Of a stretch of 64,000 nucleotides of DNA, positions 17,681 to 29,493 are shown piece by piece (within the stretch, counting starts at the first letter, position 1; each line of letters starts with the position of its first letter). The notes beneath the pieces are model-generated. The model saw only the letters and a program-made list of their open reading frames with translations, ran no database searches and was not told the DNA's origin. Source of the DNA: Longimicrobiaceae bacterium (GTDB lineage Bacteria > Gemmatimonadota > Gemmatimonadetes > Longimicrobiales > Longimicrobiaceae); assembly GCA_036375715.1 (NCBI GenBank), contig DASVBS010000031.1, forward strand, positions 62,001 through 126,000. Direction: 5' to 3'. The translations under genes were made by a program, and so were the position numbers.

Positions 17681-20152
17681 ATGCGGGGATTCAGTGTCGT
17701 TGCGGTGGTGTTGTTCGCGTTCGTTCCCGGAGTGTTGTGGGCGCAGGGAGCAGGCGGAGGCGGCGTGATCCAGGGGCGGGTGGTGTCGGAATCGGGAGCG
17801 CCGCTGCCGGCCGCCGGGGTGGAGGTGCGATCGGCGGCAGACTCTACGCTGGTGGGCGGAGGCGTCACCGACGCGGATGGCCAGTTCCGCGTGGAGGGGG
17901 TGCGGCCGGGCCGCTACATGGTTTCGGTCACTCTCCTCGGGTACTCCGCCGCCAGGCGAGGGGACGTGGAGATCACCGCGAACGAATCGCTGGTCAACCT
18001 GGGTACGATCTCGCTGGTCAGTCAGGCGGTGGCGCTGGAGGGATTGGTTGTGGAGGGTGAGCAGTCCAGCATCATCATAGCGCCCGACCGGACGATCTAC
18101 AGCACGCGAGACATGCCCGTAGCCGCCGGCGGGATGGCGACCGACGTGCTGCAGGGTGTGCCTGAGCTGTTGGTCGACATCGACGGGAATGTGGAGCTGC
18201 GAGGAACCGCACCCCAGATCTACATCAACGGCCGGCCTGCGCCAATGGAGGGCGAGTCGCTGCAGCTCTTTCTCCAGCAGTTCCCGGCAGATCGAATCGA
18301 GCGGATCGAGGTGATTCCCAACCCCTCTGCGCGTTTTCAGGCTGAGGGGGCCGGTGGGATCGTCAACATCGTGCTCAAGGAGGACGTCGACCTGGGGCTC
18401 AGCGGGACCGCTTTCGTGAACGGCGGCACGCGCGGAGACCTCGGAGGCGGAGGTCACGCCACCTACCAGAAAGGCAAGCTGACGCTGATGGGTGGCGGCT
18501 TCGCCCGCATCTCCAACCGGGACAACACCCGCTATGACTTCCGCCAGAATCTCCTAGCCGATCCGGTTACCTTCCTGGAGCAGGACGGTTGGTCCGAGCG
18601 GGATGGCCTCTCGGGCAGCGTGAACCTCTCGGGCAACTACGAGCTATCCGAGCGCACCACGCTCTTTTCCGAGGTACGGGCTTTCCGACGCGGCAACGAC
18701 CAGGACGAGCTCACTGCGTACACGCATTTCGACGCCGATCGGCACCCCACGGAGCGCTACGATCGCATCAGCGGCGGGGAGCGCACCGGCCTCTCCACCG
18801 ACCTGGTGGTGGGTCTCACCCACCAGTTCGAGCCTCAGCGACACGAGCTGGAACTGGAAATCGAGGCGGACCTCGGGAGCGACTCCGACCGCAGCGTCAT
18901 CCGGCGCGACTTCCTGACCCCGGAAGGGGAGGACGCAGGCATCCCGGACGAGTTCACCTATGAGCGGGAGGACGAGGACGAGTCGGAGCTTTCCGTGCAG
19001 CTCGACTACGTCCGACCACTGGGCAAGGAGGGACAGATCGAGTTCGGCTACCGCGGCGATTTCGAGCGCACCGACAGCGACCGCGTCCTCGAGATCTATG
19101 CGTCACAGGACGCCACCGACCCGACCAGCCTCCTCGATCGGGGTTTTGCCCAGCACGAAACCTTCAACTCGGCCTACCTGACCGTTTTCCGGACCCTGGG
19201 GAGGCTGGGGTTGCAGGTCGGCCTGCGTGCGGAGCGCGCCGACACGCGTCTCGATATTCCCGGCGGAGAGAGCTTCCACAACGACTATTCGACCATCTTC
19301 CCGAGCGGGAACCTCCGTTACGACCTCGGGGGTGGGCGTGAGCTCCGGCTCTCCTACTCGAAGCGGATCCGTCGGCCGAACCCGTGGGTTCAGAACCCGA
19401 TCAACCGCTCCGACGATCCGCTGAACCGGCGGGTGGGCAATCCCTACATCGATCCCGTCTACAACCACAACGTCAGCCTGGAGGCGAGCTGGAGCGGCGC
19501 GGTCGGGACGCTGCGCGTCTCGCCCTACTTCCGGCGCTCGGTCGGCGACTGGGCGGAGATCAGGACGGTGGATGAGCACGGTGTCTCGACGGTCACTTGG
19601 CAGAACCTCAACTCGGTCGACTCTTACGGCGCCAGCATCACCGCCAACTTGCGCCCGTACAACGGCTTCGGCGGCTATGTGAGCGTGAGCGGTCAGCAGG
19701 AGGAGCGGAACGCGTCCAACCTTGATCGCGATTTCTCGGGCTCGGCCTTCAACTGGCGGGCGCGGGCGAACCTGCAGGCGAGGCTGAGCGACGACCTGAG
19801 CCTGCAGAGCATGATCTTCTACAGCCCGGGGCGCGAGGTCCCGCAGGGGCGCTATTCCTCCACCGTGCGCATGGACCTCGGCCTGCGGAAGCAGTTCATG
19901 GACGACAAGGTCTCTTTGAACGTGTCGCTCCGGGATCCCTTCGACCTCTACAACCGGGAATTCACGACGCACGACGCGACCCATATCCAGACGGGACGCT
20001 CCGACTTCAGCATGCGGGCCGCGGTGATCAGCCTCTCGTACAGCTTTGGCCGTCCCCCGCGCTTCGAGGAGGGAGGCCGCGGCGGACCGGATGGCGGCGG
20101 ACGGGACGGCAGAGGGGGGCCGGATCGACCAGGCCCAGGAGGCCCTCGCTAG
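17681..20152 (+). CDS. TonB-dependent outer-membrane receptor with regulatory N-domain
   Basis: The 823-residue product has a signal peptide (MRGFSVVAVVLFAFVPGVLWAQ), a CarboxypepD_reg-like domain (about residues 27-110: VIQGRVVSESGAPLPAAGVEV, DADGQFRVEGVRPGRYMVSV), a plug (about 120-230: ATDVLQGVPELLVDIDGNVEL, IERIEVIPNPSARFQAEGAGG) and a long outer-membrane barrel of the outer-membrane beta-barrel family, ending in the strand VISLSYSFG. A Gly/Pro/Asp/Arg-rich tail of about 30 residues follows the barrel. Substrate is not evident; no SusD partner or other transport gene is adjacent. A GTG at 17615 extends the frame, but the ATG at 17681 sits after GGTGAGG and before the signal peptide. The gene follows mutL by 180 bp and faces a convergent lipoprotein gene. 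Confidence 0.92.
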   Translation: MRGFSVVAVVLFAFVPGVLWAQGAGGGGVIQGRVVSESGAPLPAAGVEVRSAADSTLVGGGVTDADGQFRVEGVRPGRYMVSVTLLGYSAARRGDVEITANESLVNLGTISLVSQAVALEGLVVEGEQSSIIIAPDRTIYSTRDMPVAAGGMATDVLQGVPELLVDIDGNVELRGTAPQIYINGRPAPMEGESLQLFLQQFPADRIERIEVIPNPSARFQAEGAGGIVNIVLKEDVDLGLSGTAFVNGGTRGDLGGGGHATYQKGKLTLMGGGFARISNRDNTRYDFRQNLLADPVTFLEQDGWSERDGLSGSVNLSGNYELSERTTLFSEVRAFRRGNDQDELTAYTHFDADRHPTERYDRISGGERTGLSTDLVVGLTHQFEPQRHELELEIEADLGSDSDRSVIRRDFLTPEGEDAGIPDEFTYEREDEDESELSVQLDYVRPLGKEGQIEFGYRGDFERTDSDRVLEIYASQDATDPTSLLDRGFAQHETFNSAYLTVFRTLGRLGLQVGLRAERADTRLDIPGGESFHNDYSTIFPSGNLRYDLGGGRELRLSYSKRIRRPNPWVQNPINRSDDPLNRRVGNPYIDPVYNHNVSLEASWSGAVGTLRVSPYFRRSVGDWAEIRTVDEHGVSTVTWQNLNSVDSYGASITANLRPYNGFGGYVSVSGQQEERNASNLDRDFSGSAFNWRARANLQARLSDDLSLQSMIFYSPGREVPQGRYSSTVRMDLGLRKQFMDDKVSLNVSLRDPFDLYNREFTTHDATHIQTGRSDFSMRAAVISLSYSFGRPPRFEEGGRGGPDGGGRDGRGGPDRPGPGGPR

Positions 20153-20181
20153 GGAGCGCCCTGTCGGCCCTGGAGCCAAAT

Positions 20182-20219
20182 GGAACGTCGGAGCGTCGGG
20201 GGCGACACTCCGGCGTTCC
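20182..20219. terminator. hairpin between convergent receptor and lipoprotein genes
   Basis: GGAACGTCGGAG pairs with CTCCGGCGTTCC over 12 positions (one G-U in RNA) around a 14-nt loop. It lies between two convergent stop codons, as expected for a shared terminator, but neither side has a clear T run. Confidence 0.45.
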
Positions 20220-20284
20220 GGCATTGGAGGGGTGCGGCCGTGTTCTCGCTTCCGCGAGGGCCACCGCGTCGGCGTTCGGGCTTC

Positions 20285-20836
20285 TCAGGCTTCGCCCAGT
20301 CGCTTCTTCAGGGTGTCGGTGATCAGCTTCTGCAGGGAGCCGTTCGAGCTACACTGTACCTGCGTAGCCCCGGTGGCGGCGCGGGCGGTCGCCTCGACGC
20401 GGGTACGCAGCACGCTGCCTGATCCGCCCTGGGCGGGGAGGATCTGGGCCTGCAACGAGAGGTACACGTCTCCGCTGGAGGCGAGGTTTCCGTAGGGCCC
20501 TGCGCAGCGGAAGAAAGAGCCGGGGCCCTTGCCGCCGATGCGCCGCACCCTCTGCACCGAAGAGAGAGCACGCACGTTCCCATCGACGGCGGTCACGCCC
20601 AGCGCCAGCTCCTGAAAGACGGCCGGAAGCTCCGTCCAGGCCTTCTCGGCGTCGGCCGCCAGGGCCGCTGAGTGGATGTTGGCGTCGCGCGTGAGCTCCA
20701 TGGCCTCCCCCATGGTTGCGGGTGAGGTCTGCACGGACACGATCGAGCGCTCCGTGTCCGCCTGTGGAATGTTCGAGGCGGAGGCGCAGGCACCGAGCAG
20801 CAGCGGGAGCGCCGCCAGGGTAGGGGTGATCCTCAT
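20285..20836 (-). CDS. lipoprotein of unknown function
   Basis: The 183-residue product begins with a clear lipoprotein signal (MRITPTLAALPLLLGACASA, lipobox LGAC, Cys at residue 17). The rest is soluble, about 165 residues, with an Ala-rich helical middle (IHSAALAADAEKAWTELPAVFQEL) and two Cys in the mature part (FFRCAGPYG and VQCSSNG) that could pair. I do not recognise the family. The ATG at 20836 starts the signal peptide; the reading from 20923 is rejected for that reason. It is convergent with the TonB receptor gene and downstream of gltD on the same strand after a 183-bp gap. Confidence 0.7.
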   Translation of the reverse strand: MRITPTLAALPLLLGACASASNIPQADTERSIVSVQTSPATMGEAMELTRDANIHSAALAADAEKAWTELPAVFQELALGVTAVDGNVRALSSVQRVRRIGGKGPGSFFRCAGPYGNLASSGDVYLSLQAQILPAQGGSGSVLRTRVEATARAATGATQVQCSSNGSLQKLITDTLKKRLGEA

Positions 20837-20944
20837 GGTCGAGAGCGTGCGGGTTCGGGGTGGGGTATCTGCAGAATGCCGCGGAACTACCTCAACATAC
20901 CTGATCCGCTGCCGGTCGGCCACAGGGTTCCTGGTGTCCAGGAA

Positions 20945-20980
20945 CGCGAGAGGCGGGGGAGGGACGGCGTCCCTCTCGCG
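20945..20980 (-). terminator. possible terminator downstream of gltBD
   Basis: CGCGAGAGG (20945-20953) pairs with CCTCTCGCG (20972-20980), with an alternative inner GGGAC/GTCCC stem. It lies 40 bp after the gltD stop. There is no T run, so Rho-independent function is uncertain. Confidence 0.4.
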
Positions 20981-21019
20981 CCTCTGCTTCGCATGTGGGG
21001 GCGGTGGGCGCGCCGCTGC

Positions 21020-22466
<1,447 letters not shown>

Positions 22467-22474
<8 letters not shown>

Positions 22475-25400
22475 GAGCGGCCATCTCCGGTTGCTCCGTG
22501 AGTCTCGCCTCCTGCTCACGCCGCGTGCGCAGGAGCAACACCTTCTTGTATTCGACCGGGATCACCTTCACGAACTTCGGCAGCAGCTCGCGCCAGTGCT
22601 CCAGCACCCAGCGGCCCCGGCTGCTCCCCGTCAGGTGAGTGTGACGCTCGATCAGCCCGCGCAAGGTGTCCTGGTCGTCCCGCTCCACCACCTCCTCCAG
22701 CTCGACCAGTCCGAGGTTACAGCCGCGCTCGAAGTCGCCGTCCTCGTCGAGCACGTAGGCGACTCCGCCGCTCATCCCCGCACCGAAGTTCCGACCGGTG
22801 CGCCCGAGCACAACCACGATCCCGCCGGTCATGTACTCGCAGCCGTGGTCGCCCACTCCCTCCACTACCGCTCGCGCCCCGCTGTTGCGGACCGCAAACC
22901 GCTCGCCCGCGAGCCCGCGGAAGTAGGCCTCCCCGCCGGTAGCACCGTAGAGCACGGTATTGCCGACGACGATGGTCTCCTCGGCGACGAAGGTGGCCCT
23001 CCACGAGGGGTAGATTATCAGCCGCCCGCCCGAGAGGCCCTTCCCGACGTAGTCGTTGGCCTCTCCTTCGAGCTCGAGGGTAAGGCCCGCGGCGGCGAAG
23101 GCGCCGAAGCTCTGGCCTGCCGACCCGGTGAAGCGGAAGTGGATGGTGTCCGCAGGCAACCCGGCCCGCCCGTATCTGAGCGCCACCTCGCCCGAGAGCA
23201 TCGCCCCCACCGCCCGGTGCACGTTGCGGATGGGCAACTCGACTCGCACCGGCTCGCCGCGCTCCAGGGCAGGCTCCGCCAGCCGGATCAGCTCGTGGTC
23301 GAGCCTCCCGTCCAGGTCGTGCTCCTGCGACTGCACACAGTGGATGGCGACGTGCTTACCCACCTCCGGTCGATGCACGATCGGCGAGAGATCGAGGTGC
23401 CGCCCCTTCCAGTGCTGCACCTCCTGCGGCCGGAGTCGGTCCGAGCGCCCGACCATGTCACTGAACTTCCGGAACCCGAGCTGCGCCATCAGCTCGCGCA
23501 CCTCTTCGGCAACGAAGAAGAAGTAGTTGATGATGTGCTCGGGCTGCCCCGTGAACTTCGCGCGCAGAACGGGATCCTGCGTGGCGATGCCCACCGGACA
23601 GGTGTTCAGGTGGCACTTCCGCATCATGATGCACCCCTCGACGATGAGGGGTGCCGTCGCAAAGCCGAACTCCTCCGCCCCCAGGAGGGCGGCTACGACC
23701 ACGTCGCGGCCGGTGCGCATCTGCCCGTCCGTCTGCAGGACCACCCGGCCACGCAGATCGTTGAGGACCAGCGTCTGCTGCGTCTCCGCCAGTCCGAGCT
23801 CCCAGGGGATGCCAGCGTGCTTGATCGACGACATCGGCGAGGCACCCGTGCCCCCCGAATCGCCGGCGATGACGATCAGGTCGGCGTGCGCTTTGGCGAC
23901 GCCGGCGGCCACGGTCCCCACGCCCACCTCGGAGACCAGCTTGACCGAGATCATGGCGCGCGGGTTGACCGTCTTGAGGTCGTAGATCAGCTGCGCCAGG
24001 TCCTCGATCGAGTAGATGTCGTGGTGCGGCGGAGGCGAGATCAGCGTAACCCCCGGCGTGGAGTGCCGGGTCTTGGCGATGATCTGGTCCACCTTGTGGC
24101 CGGGGAGCTGGCCGCCCTCACCCGGCTTGGCCCCCTGGGCGATCTTGATCTGGAGCTCGTCGGCGTTGACGAGGTAGTCTGTCGAGACGCCGAATCGTCC
24201 CGACGCCACCTGCTTGATCCGGCTGTTGCGCTCGCTGTTGAAGCGCTCCGGATCCTCACCCCCCTCACCGGTGTTGCTGCGGCCACCCAAGCGGTTCATC
24301 GCGATGGCGAGGGTCTCGTGCGCCTCCTTGCTGATGGAGCCGAACGACATGGCGCCCGTGCAGAAGCGCTTCACGATCTCGCTGGCGGGCTCGACCTCCT
24401 CGAGCGGGATCGGCTCGCTCGCGAACTCGAAGTCGAAGAGGCCGCGCAGGTTGAAGCGTGCCTGCTCCTCGTTCGCGATGCGGCTGAACTCCTTGTAGGT
24501 CTGGTAGCTGTTGCCTCGGGTGGCGTGCTGCAGCTTCGCGATCGCCAGCGGGCTCCAGTTGTGGTGCTCCCCCTGGATGCGATACGAGTACTCCCCGCCC
24601 GCCGCGAGCCGCAGCAGCGGCGCGACCGGCTCGAACGCCTCGCGGTGACGCTGCAGCGTCTCTTCGGCGATCTCGCGGAGACCCACGCCCCCGATCCGGC
24701 TGGTGGTACCGGTGAAGTGCCGGTCCACCACCTCACGCCCGAGCCCGATTGCCTCGAAGATCTGGGCGTTGCAGTAGCTCTGCAGGGTGGAGATCCCCAT
24801 CTTCGAGAGGATCTTCAGTAGCCCCTTGCCGATCGCCTTGGTGAAGTTCTTCGCCGCAGTGTAGCCGTCGACCGGCAGCTCCCCACGCTCCGCCATCCAA
24901 GCGAGGGTCTCCCAGACCAGGTACGGGTTCACCGCCTCGGCGCCGTATCCCAGGAGAAGCGCGAAGTGGTTGACCTCGCGCGCCTCGCCCGTCTCCACGA
25001 CCAGGCCCGCCCCAGTCCGGAGTCCTTCCCGGATCAGGTGATGGTGCACGGCGGACGTGGCGAGCAGGGCGGGGATCGGCGCGGTGGAGGCATCCACCGA
25101 TCGATCGCTGAGAATCAGGACGCCACACCCGGAGCGGACCGCCTCGGCGGCGGCCCGGCAGAGCTCGTCGAGCGCCACCGCCATCCCCTCAGGCCCCTCC
25201 TCCACCGGGAACAGGGTGCTGAGCGTACAGCTCTGGAACGGCTCGGGCGCCGCGCGCAGTCGATCGAGATCGGCGTCGGAGAGCACGGGCTGGTCGAGGC
25301 GGATCCGCCGCGCATGCTCCGGCCGCTCCTCCAGCACGTCGCCCCGCGGACCCAGGTCGGTGATCAGCGACATCACCAGCTGCTCCCGGATCGGATCGAT

Positions 25401-27002
25401 CGCGGGGTTGGTCACCTGGGCGAAGAGCTGCCGGAAGTACTTGAACAGGAGCTGCGGCCGGTCCGACAACACCGCCAGCGGCGTGTCCGTGCCCATCGAT
25501 CCCACCGGCTCCTGCCCGGTGGTGGCCATCGGCGTCAGGAGCACCTGCAGCTCTTCGGTGGTGAAGCCGAAGGCCGTCTGGCGTTGCATCAGGTTCGCCG
25601 CCTCTACGCGTCGGATCGGCTCGGGCGCCGGCAGATCGGCCAGGTGCACCTGTTGCTCCTGGACCCACTGGGCGTACGGCCGGCGCCGGGCGATCTCGAG
25701 CTTGATCTCGTGGTCGTGCATGACCCTGCCGGCCACCGTGTCGACCAGGATCATCTTGCCCGGTCCAAGCCGCCCCTTGGCGCGGATCTGCTCGGGTTCG
25801 AAGGGGAGTGCACCCGCCTCGGAGGCGAGCACGACCAGGTCGTCGTGCGTGATCAACCAGCGCGCCGGCCGCAGGCCGTTGCGGTCCAGCACCGCGCCCA
25901 CCTGGCGGCCGTTGGAGAAGGCGACCGCGGCGGGGCCGTCCCAGGGCTCCATGATGGCCGAGTGGAACTCGAAGAACGCCCGGATCTCCGGATCCATGGC
26001 GTCGTTCCCCTGCCACGCTTCGGGCACGAGCATCATCGCCGCGTGCGGGAGCGAGCGGCCGCCCATCACCAGGAACTCGAGCGCGTTGTCCAGGCTCGCC
26101 GAGTCGCTCTGGTTCTCCTCGATGATGGGGAAGAGCGCCTCCTGGTTGTCACCGAAGAGGTGCGAATGGAGCGCCCCCTCGCGCACTCGCATCCAGTTGA
26201 TATTGCCCCGCAGGGTGTTGATCTCTCCGTTGTGGCAGATGTAGCGATACGGATGCGCTCGCGCCCAGGTCGGGAAGGTGTTGGTGGAAAAGCGCGAATG
26301 CACCAGCGCGATCGCCGTCTCCACCCGCTCGTCCGCCAGGTCGATGTAGAACCGATCGATCTGATGGGGAATGAGCAGACCCTTATAGACGATGGTCCGG
26401 TTCGACAGGCTCGCCACGTAGAACGCCGAAGCGCCCGCGATGCCCGAGGAGGCGACCGCCTTCTCCACCCGCTTACGGATGAGGTAGAGCTTGCGCTCGA
26501 AGGCGTCCTCGTCGAGCGCGCCGCGTGAGATGAAGCACTGGCGAATGACCGGCAGCGTCTTGCGCGCCTCGGTCCCGATGTGCTCGGGATCGGTCGGCAC
26601 CGTGCGCCAGCCAAGGAACTCCTGCCCCTCTTCCCGGGTCACGGTCTCGATCGTCTGCTCGCAGAAGGCGCGATCGCTCTCGTCCTCCGGGAAGAAGATC
26701 ATCCCGACGCCGTACTCGCCGGCGCCCGGGAGCTGAATGCCGATCTGATCGCACGCCACCCGCAGGAAGGCATGCGGCACCTGGAAATGAAGACCCGCGC
26801 CGTCGCCGCTGCAGGGGTCGCAGCCCGCCGCGCCCCGGTGGGTGAGGTTCTCCAGCAGGGTCAGCCCCTGCCGGATGATCGAGTGAGAAGGTATTCCCTT
26901 GGCGTGGGCGATGAAGCCGATCCCGCAGGCGTCACGCTCGTTGGCCGGGTCGTAAAGGCCCTGTATAGGAGGCATCCCGCGGGACGCTGGCGATGCGGGC
27001 AT
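22467..27002 (-). CDS. gltB: glutamate synthase large subunit
   Basis: The 1511-residue protein has the full bacterial GltB layout. The class II glutamine amidotransferase domain starts at [10 protein letters not shown], whose Cys26 becomes the N-terminal nucleophile after propeptide removal. The central and FMN-binding synthase domains contain [14 protein letters not shown]-like [34 protein letters not shown] and [14 protein letters not shown]. The 3Fe-4S cluster Cys are in [15 protein letters not shown] together with the preceding CIM. The C-terminal GxGxG beta-helix reads [16 protein letters not shown] and [13 protein letters not shown]. It forms glutamate with GltD in ammonium assimilation. 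The start at 27002 gives a 25-residue propeptide; ATG at 26975 would give 16. Promoter and leader are annotated separately. Confidence 0.97.
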
Positions 27003-27235
27003 ACGGTGCTCCCACGTGCAGAGTTCACAAAGAAGCGGCCTCCCGTGAACGAGAGGCCGCTCGCTGATCAGGTTCGTGCGCCGTCTTTTTCGCGCGTCAG
27101 CTCACCGCCCCTCTCGCTGAGAAGGTGGTGCTATTCACATTGGGCACTGCGCGCGACGGGTGTTTCACGACCGACCGGCGGCCTGCGTTCTCGATGGTTC
27201 CGCTTGAATAGTTATTCACAGTAGAGGATAACCAC
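27003..27235 (-). promoter_or_regulatory. gltB 5' leader with GC hairpin
   Basis: The promoter at 27242-27270 implies a leader of about 230 nt. Close to the gltB start, GCGGCCTC (27035-27042) and GAGGCCGC (27053-27060) form an 8-bp stem followed on the minus strand by TTCTTTGTG. This could be an attenuator or the end of the upstream epimerase transcript. A perfect 12-bp palindrome GAATAGTTATTC (27206-27217) lies just downstream of the predicted start and may be an operator. No known riboswitch fold was recognised. Confidence 0.5.
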
Positions 27236-27241
27236 CCTCAG

Positions 27242-27270
27242 AGCATAACCAGGGCAAAAGAGCGTGTCAA
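27242..27270 (-). promoter_or_regulatory. sigma-70-type promoter of gltBD
   Basis: On the minus strand TTGACA (27270-27265) is followed after exactly 17 bp by TATGCT (27247-27242). A near-perfect direct repeat, AGAGCATAACC (27240-27250) and AGAGGATAACC (27223-27233) as read on the plus strand, overlaps the -10 region with 17-bp spacing and may bind a regulator. Confidence 0.7.
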
Positions 27271-27308
27271 GTGCCCTTCCAGCGATTCTGATGGCGGCTG
27301 AGTACGCC

Positions 27309-28253
27309 TCAGTCCGAATGTTCAGCAATCCACTGGAAGGTCGCACCGAGCCCCTCGTGGAGGGGCGTCCGGGGAGCCCATCCGTGTCGGCGCAGTTTAT
27401 CGGTATTCAGGCTGGAGTGGAGGAGCTCGCCGGGGCGGGCTGAAGCGTAGCGGACGTCGAGCGGGCAACCGGCCGCGTCGGCGAGGGTGCGCGCCAGCTC
27501 GTTCACGCTCGTCTCGATCCCGGTACCGACATTGAAGGCGCGATCGTCGAGTGCGGTGGAGCGGGGGAGGCTCAGGTCGGTGAGCAGCAGGTTCGCGGCG
27601 ACCACGTCTCCCACGTAGACGTAGTCGCGGGTCTGCTCGCCATCACCAAAGATGGTTAGCGGCTCGCCGCGTAGCAGCCGGGTGGAGAAGATGGCGACCA
27701 CGCCGGCCTCTCCGTGCGGATCCTGGCGCGGGCCGTAGACGTTCGAGTAGCGCAGGGCCACGTAATCCAGTCCGTGGACGCGGTGGTAGTAGTACAGGTA
27801 GTACTCGCCACCCAGCTTGGTCACGCCGTAAGGGCTCTCTGGCTGCTTCGGCGCCTTCTCCGGTGTAGGCCGAACTTCCGGCTCGCCGTAGACCACCCCG
27901 CCCGAGGAGACAAAGACGAACTTGCCCACCCCGCTCTCCCGCGCCGCCTCCAGCAGGTTCAACAGGCCGTCCAGGTTCACGCTCGCGTCGAAGCGGGGGT
28001 CGTTGACGGAGACGCGAACGTCCATCTGGGCGGCGTGATGGTTGATCACGTCGAAGCGGCCGCTGCGGATCAGCTCCGCGGCTCCGGGATCGCGGATGTC
28101 GAGCTCCACGAACTCGGCGCCGGAGGGGACGTTCTCGCGCCGGCCGTGCACGAGGTTGTCGAGCACGACGACCTCGTCGCCCCGCTGGAGATAGGCGTCT
28201 GCCAGGTGTGAACCGATGAAACCGGCGCCGCCGGTCACGAGAACTCGGGCCAT
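27309..28253 (-). CDS. NAD-dependent epimerase/dehydratase, GalE-like
   Basis: The 314-residue protein is an extended short-chain dehydrogenase of the UDP-glucose 4-epimerase group. It opens with the NAD-binding MARVLVTGGAGFIGSHLAD, has HHAAQMDVRVSVNDP, the catalytic Ser region FVSSGGVVYGEPE, and YGVTKLGGEYYLYYY with the YxxxK pair (Tyr-Gly-Val-Thr-Lys). The C-terminal part DYVYVGDVVAANLL and FNVGTGIETSVNELA is typical of nucleotide-sugar epimerases. It probably supplies UDP-galactose or a related sugar for surface polysaccharide. The HAAQxxVRxSVxDP variant is common in archaeal and Gram-negative homologues; exact sugar is open. The ATG at 28253 begins the Rossmann strand; the longer reading lacks support. 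Confidence 0.9.
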   Translation of the reverse strand: MARVLVTGGAGFIGSHLADAYLQRGDEVVVLDNLVHGRRENVPSGAEFVELDIRDPGAAELIRSGRFDVINHHAAQMDVRVSVNDPRFDASVNLDGLLNLLEAARESGVGKFVFVSSGGVVYGEPEVRPTPEKAPKQPESPYGVTKLGGEYYLYYYHRVHGLDYVALRYSNVYGPRQDPHGEAGVVAIFSTRLLRGEPLTIFGDGEQTRDYVYVGDVVAANLLLTDLSLPRSTALDDRAFNVGTGIETSVNELARTLADAAGCPLDVRYASARPGELLHSSLNTDKLRRHGWAPRTPLHEGLGATFQWIAEHSD

Positions 28254-28424
28254 GGGATCGATCGTTGAATGTAAATGTAACGGTGATCGGAACGTGCGGA
28301 GTGTAGTATCGGCATGACCAGGAGGGAAGGAGGGAGCCGCCGTCATGGCGTGCGCAGCCGTCGGCCGAAAGGCGACACTACATCGAGGGAGACATCGTGA
28401 AGAGCACCCCTGCGCGACTCGCCA

Positions 28425-29447
28425 CTACTCCGGATCGCCGGCGAGTGACAGGAAGGCTGCCACCACCTGTCGATCGAATCGCTGACCCGCCTCCTCCCGG
28501 ATCAGGGCGAGCACGCGGTGGGCGGGCCAGGCCGCGCGGTAAGGGCGATCGTGGCTCAGGGCGTCGTGGAAGTCGACCAGGGCGACGATGCGAGCCAGAA
28601 GGGGGATCTCCTCGCCGGCCAGACGCCAGGGGTAGCCGCGGCCGTCCCAGCGCTCGTGGTGCGAGAGCGCGATCGCTTCGGCGGCGCGGACCAGGGGAGA
28701 GTGACCACCGGCCAGGATCCGTGCACCCAGGATCGGGTGCGTGCGCATGATCTCCTCTTCCGTCGGCAGGAGCGGGCCGGGCTTGAGCAGGATGGCGTCG
28801 GGGATGCCGATCTTCCCCACGTCGTGAAGCGGGGCCGCGCGACGCACGGTCTCCACCTCCCCCGGCGGGAGCCCCAGGCGCTCGGCGACCCGTGCGCTCA
28901 TCTCCCCCACGCGACGCAGGTGCCGGCCGGTGGGCTCGTCCCGGAACTCTGCCGCGCGGGCCAGCCGCTCCACCACCTCCACCCTCGCCTCCTCCAGCTC
29001 GGGGTTCTCCTCGCCGCCTGCCGGGCTACGGGCGAGCTCCCGACTGGTGACCACGATCTCCGTCGCGTGATCGCCGCGCTCGACCAGCCGGCCGCGCGAC
29101 TCCAGCGCGCACCACCCGCCGTCCGCGCGGCGAAAGCGGAAGTCGAGGGAGCCCTCGGTCCGCTGGCCGGCGGCGAGCTCCGCCAGTAGTGATACCGCGC
29201 CCGGATAGTCGCGCCGGTGGATCAGCTCGAAGGCGTTGCGGCCGACCAGCTCCCCTTGTTGGTAGCCGAGTACCTCTTCCACTGCCGGATTGTCGTAGAC
29301 GATCCGGCCGGTGGCATCGATGACCGTTACCAGGTCCGCGGAGGCTTCGACCAGCGCGCGGAAATCCAACCCGGCCGCGGCTGTGCCGTAAGTCGCATCG
29401 CAATTACCGGCCTGGAAGGAGCGGTGCTGGGCAGGTGTGAGCTCCAT
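28425..29447 (-). CDS. PAS domain / HD-GYP cyclic-di-GMP phosphodiesterase
   Basis: The 340-residue cytoplasmic protein has an N-terminal PAS domain (about residues 28-145: LVEASADLVTVIDATGRIVYDNPAVEEVLGY-type sequence) and an HD-GYP domain (about 160-335). The metal and catalytic residues are present: LHDVGKIGIPDAIL, THPILGARIL, and SHHERWDGRGYPWRLAGEEIPLLARI, where GYP is intact. HD-GYP enzymes hydrolyse cyclic di-GMP to GMP or pGpG. The PAS domain probably senses an intracellular cue and sets activity. It is followed 171 bp later by the epimerase on the same strand; no diguanylate cyclase is in the window. Confidence 0.9.
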   Translation of the reverse strand: MELTPAQHRSFQAGNCDATYGTAAAGLDFRALVEASADLVTVIDATGRIVYDNPAVEEVLGYQQGELVGRNAFELIHRRDYPGAVSLLAELAAGQRTEGSLDFRFRRADGGWCALESRGRLVERGDHATEIVVTSRELARSPAGGEENPELEEARVEVVERLARAAEFRDEPTGRHLRRVGEMSARVAERLGLPPGEVETVRRAAPLHDVGKIGIPDAILLKPGPLLPTEEEIMRTHPILGARILAGGHSPLVRAAEAIALSHHERWDGRGYPWRLAGEEIPLLARIVALVDFHDALSHDRPYRAAWPAHRVLALIREEAGQRFDRQVVAAFLSLAGDPE

Positions 29448-29493
29448 GTCGGCATCTCCGGCGCTCGCTGCGGTGACGGCGAGTTCGCGGTGA

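Noticed and set aside
17078-18457. Minus-strand frame across mutL end and the receptor start
   Set aside because: It spans two well-supported plus-strand genes and shows no domain.
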